From contig JAURAE010000039.1 of assembly GCA_030829675.1 (NCBI GenBank), forward strand, positions 1 through 10,775: a DNA stretch of 10,775 bases, given 5' to 3'. The notes below the pieces were generated by a model. That model searched no databases. It was not told the origin of the DNA and was given only the letters and a program-made list of their open reading frames with translations. Numbering within the stretch: position 1 is the first letter of the stretch; every line of letters begins with the position of its first letter. Below are positions 5,171 through 10,775 of the stretch, piece by piece. This DNA comes from Schleiferiaceae bacterium. Lineage in GTDB: Bacteria; Bacteroidota; Bacteroidia; Flavobacteriales; Schleiferiaceae. The position numbers and the translations under genes were made by a program.

Positions 5171-6424
5171 ATGAAGTATGTGGTCGTAGATATCGAAACA
5201 ACCGGCGGAAAGCCTAATGGCAATGGGATTACGGAGATCGGTATCGTACATGTCGAGCACAAGAAGATCACCCACCAATGGTCTACCTTCATCAACCCGT
5301 TACAATCCATTCCATACAACATCCAAATGCTCACGGGTATCAACGATGATATGGTCTCTGATGCGCCCACATTTGAGGAAGCCATACCGGAGCTTTTGAA
5401 ACATTTGGAAGGAGATATTTTCGTGGCTCATTCGGTCAACTTTGACTACAGTTTTATTGATGCCGCCTTCCGTGAAGCGGGTCATCCTTGGCGAATGCCG
5501 AAGCTGTGTACGGTGAAATATAGTAAAGCCGTATTTCCTGAATTTGGTCGCTATTCTTTGGCGCACTTATCGCGAGCCTTAGCGGTGGAGAACGACAATC
5601 CGCACCGGGCGTTGAGCGATGCCCTTTGCGCCGCAGAGGTATTGATCCATTGCTTGCACGGCGATTATGACGAGCAGCGGCTGAACGACCCGAAATTGGG
5701 CCTATTAAAGCGCATTCAAATGCCCGACAACATGCCGTCGCATTACTACGACACCCTACCAAAATCCCACGGGGTGTACCAATTTCTCGATCAAATGGGC
5801 CTTCCGCTCTATATCGGTAAGGCAAATAACATAAAATCCCGCATCACCCAGCACTTCAGCACACAGCAGGGCAGTACCAAGTACCAGCGCCTCATGAAAG
5901 AGTGTTATTCCCTCAGCTATACGACCCTGCCTAATGAAACGCTCGCGCTAGTCTACGAGGATCATTTAATACGTCAACATTGGCCACCGCTGAACAAGGC
6001 GCAGAAAAAACAAGCCTTGAAATTTGGACTCTACACCTATAAAAATGGGAGAGGGGAGCTCAAATGCGTGGTACAGAAGGTCATAGGGGATGGGGCATTG
6101 GTTAGGTTTGGATCATACCTCGCCGGGCAACAGTGGCTCGCAGCACTTCAGGACCAAGCCGCACGAGAGGAAATCACCTTATCCGATGCCCTTGAGCGTA
6201 TTCAAGAGCAACAAGCCATGAAGTTCCTCATTGATTTGAGCCCAGAACAAGGAGCGCTTTTCATTGAAAATGGGAGCATCACGGGCATATACACCGACGA
6301 TGATTTCTTGCACAACGAACAGTGGATACGGGAACATTTCATCGCCGTGCAGCCGTCTCCCACAATCAATGCCATAGGAATGAAGCTGGTCGAGGACCGA
6401 CCAAGCTCCATTATCCTTGTTTAA
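5171..6424 (+). CDS. DnaQ-like 3'-5' exonuclease fused to a GIY-YIG endonuclease domain
   Basis: 417 residues in three parts. Residues 1-165 are a DEDDh exonuclease of the DNA polymerase III epsilon type: Asp7 and Glu9 in VVDIETTGG, Asp92 in AHSVNFDYSFI, and His145 with Asp150 in PHRALSDA, so all catalytic residues are present. Residues about 198-280 are a UvrC/Cho-like GIY-YIG domain: GVY (201-203), LYIGKANN (213-220), Arg224, Glu263 in NETLALVYEDHLI and Asn275; the spacing Arg-39-Glu-12-Asn is close to that of UvrC. Residues 280-417 match nothing I recognise. The fusion is a known architecture in Bacteroidota and actinobacteria and probably acts in DNA repair by cutting and trimming damaged strands, perhaps beside UvrABC; that role is inferred. 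The start has no Shine-Dalgarno sequence. The stop shares the TTAA palindrome with the clpC stop. Confidence 0.93.
   Translation: MKYVVVDIETTGGKPNGNGITEIGIVHVEHKKITHQWSTFINPLQSIPYNIQMLTGINDDMVSDAPTFEEAIPELLKHLEGDIFVAHSVNFDYSFIDAAFREAGHPWRMPKLCTVKYSKAVFPEFGRYSLAHLSRALAVENDNPHRALSDALCAAEVLIHCLHGDYDEQRLNDPKLGLLKRIQMPDNMPSHYYDTLPKSHGVYQFLDQMGLPLYIGKANNIKSRITQHFSTQQGSTKYQRLMKECYSLSYTTLPNETLALVYEDHLIRQHWPPLNKAQKKQALKFGLYTYKNGRGELKCVVQKVIGDGALVRFGSYLAGQQWLAALQDQAAREEITLSDALERIQEQQAMKFLIDLSPEQGALFIENGSITGIYTDDDFLHNEQWIREHFIAVQPSPTINAIGMKLVEDRPSSIILV
6379..6412 (-). terminator. Hairpin just beyond clpC, likely 3' end signal
   Basis: In the clpC transcript this stretch folds as AAUGGAGCU, a bulged U, GGUCG, loop GUCCU, CGACC, AGCUUCAUU: 14 pairs including one G-U wobble. 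It begins nine bases after the clpC stop codon. In the opposite RNA the wobble becomes an A-C mismatch, so the fold favours the clpC strand. The 3' side is only moderately U-rich (CUUCAUUCCUAU), so it is not a textbook intrinsic terminator; it may instead protect the 3' end. It lies wholly within the last codons of the nuclease gene. Confidence 0.5.
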
Positions 6425-9039
6425 TCGTTTTTCTCAGTAGGTTTCTGAGCAGTTGTTTCTTTCGAGCCTTCCTCAAGTTTCGGCGTTTCCTTCGGTGCTT
6501 TCACCTTTTTAGGCTTGGTCACCTTGAACTCTAATTCCTTATCGTTCAGCGTAATCTCAATGGCATCGCCTTCCGCGATCTCTTTACCAATGATTTTTTC
6601 TGCTAAAGGATCTTCAACCAATTTCTGCAAGGCTCGCGCCAAAGGACGGGCTCCAAAGGCTTCATCAAAGCCTTCATCAGCAATGTGATCTTTGGCTTCT
6701 TGGCTCATGGAAATGGCATATCCCAAATCTTCAATACGGTGGAAGAGGCCTTTGAGCTCGATATCAATAATTTTGTGGATGTCTTCACGAGTCAAACTAT
6801 TAAACAGTACAACATCGTCAATACGATTCAAGAATTCAGGGGCAAAAGCCTTCTTCAATGCGCTTTGAATGACGCTCTTTTCTATATCTCCCTTGCCCTG
6901 GGCACGAGCACCAGTGCCAAAACCAACTCCAGTTCCAAAGTCTTTCAATTGACGAGAACCTAGATTCGAAGTCATGATGATGATCGTATTCTTGAAATCC
7001 ACCTTTCGTCCCAAGCTATCAGTAATCTGACCATCATCAAGAGCTTGCAAGAGTAAGTTAAATACGTCCGGATGTGCCTTCTCAATCTCATCAAGTAAGA
7101 TGACAGAGTAGGGTTTGCGTCGTACGCGCTCCGTTAATTGACCACCTTCTTCATAACCCACATATCCCGGAGGCGCACCTACTAGTCGACTGATTGCGAA
7201 TTTCTCCATGTATTCGCTCATATCAATACGAATCATGTTATCCTCGCTGTCGAAAAGTAGCTTGGTCAATTCTTTTGCTAATTGGGTTTTTCCAACCCCA
7301 GTAGGGCCTAAGAAAATAAAGGATCCAATGGGCTTCTTTGGATCTTTCAATCCTGCGCGGTTACGTTGAATGGCTCTAACAATCTTCTTAACTGCCTCAT
7401 CTTGACCTATAACAGCTCCTTGTAAAGCAACGTCCATTTTCGCTAGCTTATCCATTTCCTGTGCCGCCACGCGTTGTACTGGAACCCCGGTCATCATCGC
7501 TACAACCTCGGCAACTTCAGGCTCATCAACAATTTTCTTGTTCAGCTTAATGGAATCTTCCCAAGCTTCTTTTGCATTGGCCAATTTTGCCTCAAGCTTC
7601 TTTTCATCATCTCGTAGGCGAGCCGCTTCTTCATAACGCTGACTCTTTACCACACGAACCTTTTCCTCCTTGATATGCTGTAATTCAGCCTCAAGTTCGG
7701 TAATGGTAGCAGGTACTTCAATATTGGTAATATGTACTCGTGAACCAGCCTCATCTAAGGCATCAATAGCCTTATCCGGAAGGTGTCTATCACTCATATA
7801 ACGCTGTGTTAATCTGACACAAGCCTGGATGGCTTCTGGCGTATAACTCACATTGTGATGCTCCTCGTATTTGTCCTTGATGTTGTTCAAAATCTGAACG
7901 GTTTCTTCCATACTGGTCGGATCCACCGTGACTTTTTGGAATCTACGCTCGAGCGCTCCGTCCTTTTCAATATACTGACGATATTCGTCTAGAGTAGTAG
8001 CGCCGATACATTGAATCTCACCACGGGCAAGGGCGGGCTTAAACATATTTGAGGCATCCAAAGATCCCGTTGCACCACCGGCCCCCACAATGGTATGTAG
8101 CTCGTCGATGAACAATATGATGTCGTCGTTTTTCTCGAGCTCATTCATGAGCGCCTTCATACGCTCTTCAAATTGCCCGCGGTATTTCGTTCCAGCCACG
8201 AGACTGGCCAAATCTAGACTGATTACTCTTTTGTTGAATAGCACTCGGCTCACTTCCTTATTGACAATACGAAGGGCCAATCCTTCTGCAATGGCACTTT
8301 TACCTACACCGGGCTCTCCAATAAGCAATGGATTGTTCTTCTTTCTTCGGCTGAGAATTTGGCTGACGCGCTCGATTTCTATAGAGCGACCAACCACAGG
8401 ATCGAGTTTTCCTTGCTCCGCAGATCGTGTTAGGTCCTTACCAAAGTTGTCCAGCACTGGCGTCTTTGACTTTTCCTTTCTACCGCCCACTGGAGAACTT
8501 CTACGTCCACCAGACGGACTATTTCCTTCGTCCTGATCCGGATCGTCGTAACTCATTGAAGGAGAAATCAAATCATCCTTCGGCTCTTCCGTTTCCGTTT
8601 CAATGTAGTTGCTTTGGTATTCGCTTTTCACCGCATCATAGGAAGCTCCAAATTGCGCCATGACCCCACTAATGGGATCATTATCGTTTCTAAGAATACA
8701 CAACAATAGGTGTGGCGTACGAATAATAGGGCTTTGAAATAATTTCGCCTCCAAGAATGTTGTTTTTAGCGCCTTCTCTGCCTGACGAGTCAACGGTAAA
8801 TTTTTACCGTTGGCAGGATTATTTGTCGCATAAGGCGTACTTAATCCTTCAATCTTGGAACGCACCTGCTTCAGGTCTAATCCCAAGTCTTTTAAAATCT
8901 GTATGGCCGTTCCTTCACCTTCTCGGATAATGCCGAGTAAAAGGTGCTCCGTACCAATATAGTCGTGCCCTAAACGCAAGGCTTCTTCCTTGCTGTAGGT
9001 TATCACGTCGCGAACTCTGGGGCTAAAATTCTCTTCCAT
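6421..9039 (-). CDS. clpC: ATP-dependent Clp protease ATP-binding subunit ClpC
   Basis: 872 residues, a full-length class I Hsp100 unfoldase that feeds substrates to ClpP in the cytoplasm. Domains in order: two Clp-N repeats (about 4-65 and 81-141), a polar linker (about 145-190), the first AAA module with Walker A GEPGVGKS (241-248), pore-loop GTKYRGQFEER (283-293) and Walker B ILFIDE (308-313), a UVR coiled-coil middle domain (about 447-490) that distinguishes ClpC from ClpA and ClpB, and the second AAA module with Walker A GPTGVGKT (578-585), pore loop GYVG (625-628), Walker B ILLDE (647-651), Arg739 in FLNRID and sensor-2 GARPL (796-800). The VGF tripeptide at 705-707 sits where ClpP-binding unfoldases carry their [LIV]-G-[FL] loop, so it should dock on ClpP. 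The C-terminal tail (about 840-872) is Lys/Glu/Thr-rich. It is transcribed divergently from gyrA, with a -7 element TAGATTTG at 9105-9098. Confidence 0.97.
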   Translation of the reverse strand: MEENFSPRVRDVITYSKEEALRLGHDYIGTEHLLLGIIREGEGTAIQILKDLGLDLKQVRSKIEGLSTPYATNNPANGKNLPLTRQAEKALKTTFLEAKLFQSPIIRTPHLLLCILRNDNDPISGVMAQFGASYDAVKSEYQSNYIETETEEPKDDLISPSMSYDDPDQDEGNSPSGGRRSSPVGGRKEKSKTPVLDNFGKDLTRSAEQGKLDPVVGRSIEIERVSQILSRRKKNNPLLIGEPGVGKSAIAEGLALRIVNKEVSRVLFNKRVISLDLASLVAGTKYRGQFEERMKALMNELEKNDDIILFIDELHTIVGAGGATGSLDASNMFKPALARGEIQCIGATTLDEYRQYIEKDGALERRFQKVTVDPTSMEETVQILNNIKDKYEEHHNVSYTPEAIQACVRLTQRYMSDRHLPDKAIDALDEAGSRVHITNIEVPATITELEAELQHIKEEKVRVVKSQRYEEAARLRDDEKKLEAKLANAKEAWEDSIKLNKKIVDEPEVAEVVAMMTGVPVQRVAAQEMDKLAKMDVALQGAVIGQDEAVKKIVRAIQRNRAGLKDPKKPIGSFIFLGPTGVGKTQLAKELTKLLFDSEDNMIRIDMSEYMEKFAISRLVGAPPGYVGYEEGGQLTERVRRKPYSVILLDEIEKAHPDVFNLLLQALDDGQITDSLGRKVDFKNTIIIMTSNLGSRQLKDFGTGVGFGTGARAQGKGDIEKSVIQSALKKAFAPEFLNRIDDVVLFNSLTREDIHKIIDIELKGLFHRIEDLGYAISMSQEAKDHIADEGFDEAFGARPLARALQKLVEDPLAEKIIGKEIAEGDAIEITLNDKELEFKVTKPKKVKAPKETPKLEEGSKETTAQKPTEKND

Positions 9040-9070
9040 ATTGTGCTGGTTCTTTTACCGTCTTAGTCAA

Positions 9071-9086
9071 TGCACATAGCGTGCCA
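9071..9086 (-). promoter_or_regulatory. Sigma-54-like -24/-12 site upstream of clpC
   Basis: On the minus strand the sequence TGGCACGCTATGTGCA matches the RpoN consensus TGGCAC-R-N4-TTGCW at all but the first base of the -12 half, with both invariant dinucleotides GG and GC at the right spacing. Initiation would fall near 9060, about 20 bases before the clpC start. The same bases contain a GCAC/GTGC dyad, so a repressor site or chance is also possible. Many Bacteroidota carry rpoN. Confidence 0.3.
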
Positions 9087-9097
9087 ACCTTTCTTTT

Positions 9098-9105
9098 CAA
9101 ATCTA
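9098..9105 (-). promoter_or_regulatory. -7 promoter element of clpC
   Basis: On the minus strand TAGATTTG is an exact match to the Bacteroidota -7 consensus TAnnTTTG. A TTG at 9123-9121 could serve as the -33 element, but the spacer of 15 bases is shorter than the usual 17-23. Initiation would be expected around 9092, giving a leader of about 50 bases with no Shine-Dalgarno sequence before the ATG at 9039. Confidence 0.6.
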
Positions 9106-9219
9106 ATGGCAGATTCGTCCCAATGTACCCCTGTTAATAGAATGATTTGTTAACATTCGCATGTGGAAAAAAGACGCAAGTTCACAGCGCTTACACAGAA
9201 TTAACGGGGGGTGAAAAGG
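9106..9219. other. clpC-gyrA intergenic core with short repeats and a DnaA-box-like site
   Basis: Between the two -7 elements lie the half-repeats TGTTAATA (9132-9139) and TGTTAACA (9148-9155, itself a perfect palindrome), 16 bases apart; TGTGGAAAA (9162-9170), whose complement TTTTCCACA fits the relaxed DnaA box TTWTNCACA; the direct repeats TTCACAG and TTACACAG (9181 and 9191); and a run of six G (9206-9211). These could be operators for either gene. A single DnaA-like 9-mer does not make an origin. Confidence 0.2.
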
Positions 9220-9227
9220 TATATTTG
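9220..9227 (+). promoter_or_regulatory. -7 promoter element of gyrA
   Basis: TATATTTG is an exact match to the Bacteroidota -7 consensus TAnnTTTG. The -33 region lacks a TTG; the nearest is TTA at 9201-9203. Initiation near 9233 would give a leader of about 40 bases containing the GC hairpin at 9244-9257. Confidence 0.6.
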
Positions 9228-9243
9228 AAAATTACGAAAAAAC

Positions 9244-9257
9244 GCGGCACTCGCCGC
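9244..9257 (+). other. Small GC hairpin in the gyrA leader
   Basis: GCGGC-ACTC-GCCGC is a perfect five-base-pair GC stem with a four-base loop, in an otherwise AT-rich leader, ending 16 bases before the gyrA ATG. It could affect mRNA stability or ribosome access. It is too short to call a riboswitch, and no poly-T follows, so it is not a terminator. Confidence 0.35.
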
Positions 9258-9273
9258 CCTAAATACTGACAAT

Positions 9274-10775
9274 ATGGCGCAGGGAGAAAAAATTATCCCC
9301 ATAAACATTGAGGAGCAAATGAAGAGCTCCTACATCGACTACTCTATGTCGGTAATCGTTTCTCGTGCTTTACCTGATGTTCGCGATGGTTTGAAACCCG
9401 TTCACAGACGTGTGCTTTACGGCATGCATGATATGGGGGTAACCAGTACCAAAGCATACAAGAAGTCTGCGAGGGTAGTGGGGGACGTATTGGGTAAGTA
9501 CCACCCGCATGGCGATAGCTCCGTATATGATACCATGGTGCGCATGGCTCAAGAATGGTCATTGCGTTACATGTTGGTAGATGGCCAAGGAAACTTTGGT
9601 TCTGTAGATGGTGATAGTCCAGCGGCAATGCGTTACACCGAGGTTCGTATGCGCAAGATTGCAGAAGACATGCTATCCGACATCGATAAGGATACGGTCG
9701 ACTGGCAGCTAAACTTTGACGATTCCCTAAAAGAGCCTACTGTACTTCCAACACGCATTCCAGGATTGTTGGTTAATGGTGCCTCAGGAATCGCAGTAGG
9801 TATGGCGACAAACATGCCGCCACACAACTTGACCGAAAGCATCAATGCCATCAATGCTTATATCGACGATAGTGAGATTGAAGTGGATGGGCTAATGCAG
9901 CACATCAGCGCTCCTGATTTCCCTACCGGCGGAACCATTTATGGTTATGAAGGCGTTCGCGATGCCTTCCATACAGGACGTGGACGTATCGTGTTGCGCG
10001 GTAAGGCTGTTATCGAAGAGGTCAAAGGCCGTGAATGTATCATCGTTACTGAGATCCCGTATTTGGTAAACAAAGCGGACATGATCAAGAAGACAGCGGA
10101 ATTGGTCAATGATAAAAAGCTTGAAGGTATTTCAGATATCCGTGACGAGAGTGACCGTAAGGGAATGCGTATCGTATACGTTTTGAAGCGTGATGCAGTG
10201 CCAAACGTAGTCCTCAATAAGCTCTACAAATACACTCAGCTTCAGAGCTCATTCTCTGTCAACAACATCGCACTAGTCAATGGCCGCCCTGAGCTATTGA
10301 ACCTCAAGGACATGATTCGTCATTTCGTCGACCACAGACACGAAGTTGTTGTTCGTCGAACTGAATACGAACTAAAGCAAGCTGAAAAGCGTGCTCACGT
10401 TTTAGAAGGTTTACTTATTGCCATTGACAACCTCGATGCCGTAATCAAACTCATCCGTGCTTCCTCAACACCAGAAGATGCGAAGAATGGATTGATGACT
10501 GAATTCAAACTCAGTGAGATTCAAGCCAAAGCTATTTTGGACATGCGTCTTCAAAAGCTTACCGGTCTTGAGCGCGACAAAATCAAGGCTGAGTACGAAG
10601 AATTGATGAAAACCATCGAATACCTGAAGAGCATCTTGAACGATAAAGCATTGCGTATGTCTATCATCAAAGAAGAGCTCGAAGAGGTAAAAGAAAAGTT
10701 TGGTGATGACCGCAGAACGGATATTGAATATGCCGGTGGAGATGTTAGCATTGAAGATATGATTCCAGATTCAGA
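9274..10775 (+). CDS. gyrA: DNA gyrase subunit A (partial, C-terminus beyond the right edge)
   Basis: The first 500 codons of about 830-870 are present. GyrA is the breakage-reunion subunit of the type IIA topoisomerase that introduces negative supercoils with GyrB. The N-terminus (MAQGEKIIPINIEEQMKSSY) leads into the winged-helix domain. The active-site Arg120-Tyr121 is in AAMRYTEVRM; Tyr121 forms the covalent link to DNA. The quinolone-resistance-determining region reads KYHPHGDSSVYDTMVRMAQ (75-93), with Ser82 and Asp86 at the positions of E. coli Ser83 and Asp87, so the classic resistance substitutions are absent. The tower and coiled-coil parts follow; LDMRLQKLTGLERDK (about 423-437) is the conserved dimer-gate region. 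The window ends before the beta-pinwheel, so the GyrA box, which separates gyrase from topoisomerase IV, is not visible. The name rests on sequence resemblance. Confidence 0.95.
   Translation, partial: MAQGEKIIPINIEEQMKSSYIDYSMSVIVSRALPDVRDGLKPVHRRVLYGMHDMGVTSTKAYKKSARVVGDVLGKYHPHGDSSVYDTMVRMAQEWSLRYMLVDGQGNFGSVDGDSPAAMRYTEVRMRKIAEDMLSDIDKDTVDWQLNFDDSLKEPTVLPTRIPGLLVNGASGIAVGMATNMPPHNLTESINAINAYIDDSEIEVDGLMQHISAPDFPTGGTIYGYEGVRDAFHTGRGRIVLRGKAVIEEVKGRECIIVTEIPYLVNKADMIKKTAELVNDKKLEGISDIRDESDRKGMRIVYVLKRDAVPNVVLNKLYKYTQLQSSFSVNNIALVNGRPELLNLKDMIRHFVDHRHEVVVRRTEYELKQAEKRAHVLEGLLIAIDNLDAVIKLIRASSTPEDAKNGLMTEFKLSEIQAKAILDMRLQKLTGLERDKIKAEYEELMKTIEYLKSILNDKALRMSIIKEELEEVKEKFGDDRRTDIEYAGGDVSIEDMIPDS

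Noticed and set aside
5454..5825. Minus-strand open frame of 123 codons
   Set aside because: Antisense to the exonuclease/GIY-YIG gene, with Arg/Ser-rich low-information product and no motif.
8090..8536. Plus-strand open frame of 148 codons
   Set aside because: Antisense shadow of clpC; the Ser/Leu-rich composition is that of reverse-read AAA coding sequence.
9162..9170. DnaA-box-like 9-mer as part of a replication origin
   Set aside because: Only one relaxed match is seen, without a cluster of boxes, an AT-rich unwinding stretch or dnaA/dnaN nearby.
9344..9628. Minus-strand open frames opposite the start of gyrA
   Set aside because: Antisense shadows of the conserved gyrA N-terminal domain, with no start signal or family motif.
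1..10775. Mobile element, defence system, CRISPR array or phage cargo
   Set aside because: No transposase, integrase, toxin-antitoxin pair, repeat-spacer pattern or terminal repeats were seen; the gene order looks like core chromosome.

Overview
The window looks like an ordinary chromosomal stretch of a member of the Bacteroidota, most likely Flavobacteriales or a relative. The signs are: TAnnTTTG-type -7 elements in front of clpC and gyrA; an almost complete absence of Shine-Dalgarno sequences; a 'dihydroorotase' of the degenerate kind found beside a BatA-domain membrane protein in that group; a DnaQ-type exonuclease fused to a GIY-YIG nuclease; and Bacteroidota-like GyrA and ClpC sequences. 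There is no sign of a transposase, integrase, phage gene, CRISPR array, tRNA or rRNA. Both edges cut through genes.

Left part (1-5141, all minus strand, read right to left): one tightly packed operon of seven genes. In order of transcription: a DUF456 membrane protein, a small ABC ATPase, an FtsX/MacB-like permease with four membrane segments, two tandem paralogous exported proteins with an SSCFFCG motif that resemble the DUF3299 family, a BatA-type membrane protein whose von Willebrand A metal site looks degenerate, and a dihydroorotase-like protein with broken catalytic motifs that runs off the left edge. Five successive junctions are 4-base ATGA overlaps and the sixth is a 1-base gap, so the genes are probably translated as a coupled unit. 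The ATPase, permease and two small proteins are the part most worth following up. They match an ABC cassette that in gamma-proteobacteria is accompanied by DUF3299 proteins and has been linked to zinc in Vibrio. The metal link here is inference.

Middle (5171-9039): a plus-strand gene for an exonuclease/GIY-YIG nuclease starts 29 bases from the operon's first start codon, so both start signals share a very short divergent spacer. It converges on clpC (minus strand), and the two stop codons share the palindrome TTAA. The clpC transcript has a long hairpin just past its stop, lying inside the C-terminal codons of the nuclease gene.

Right part (9040-10775): clpC and gyrA are divergent, separated by 234 bases that hold a good -7 element for each gene, a sigma-54-like site upstream of clpC, short repeats, a DnaA-box-like 9-mer and a small GC hairpin in the gyrA leader. 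The first 500 codons of gyrA are present, with the quinolone-resistance-determining region in a wild-type-like state.
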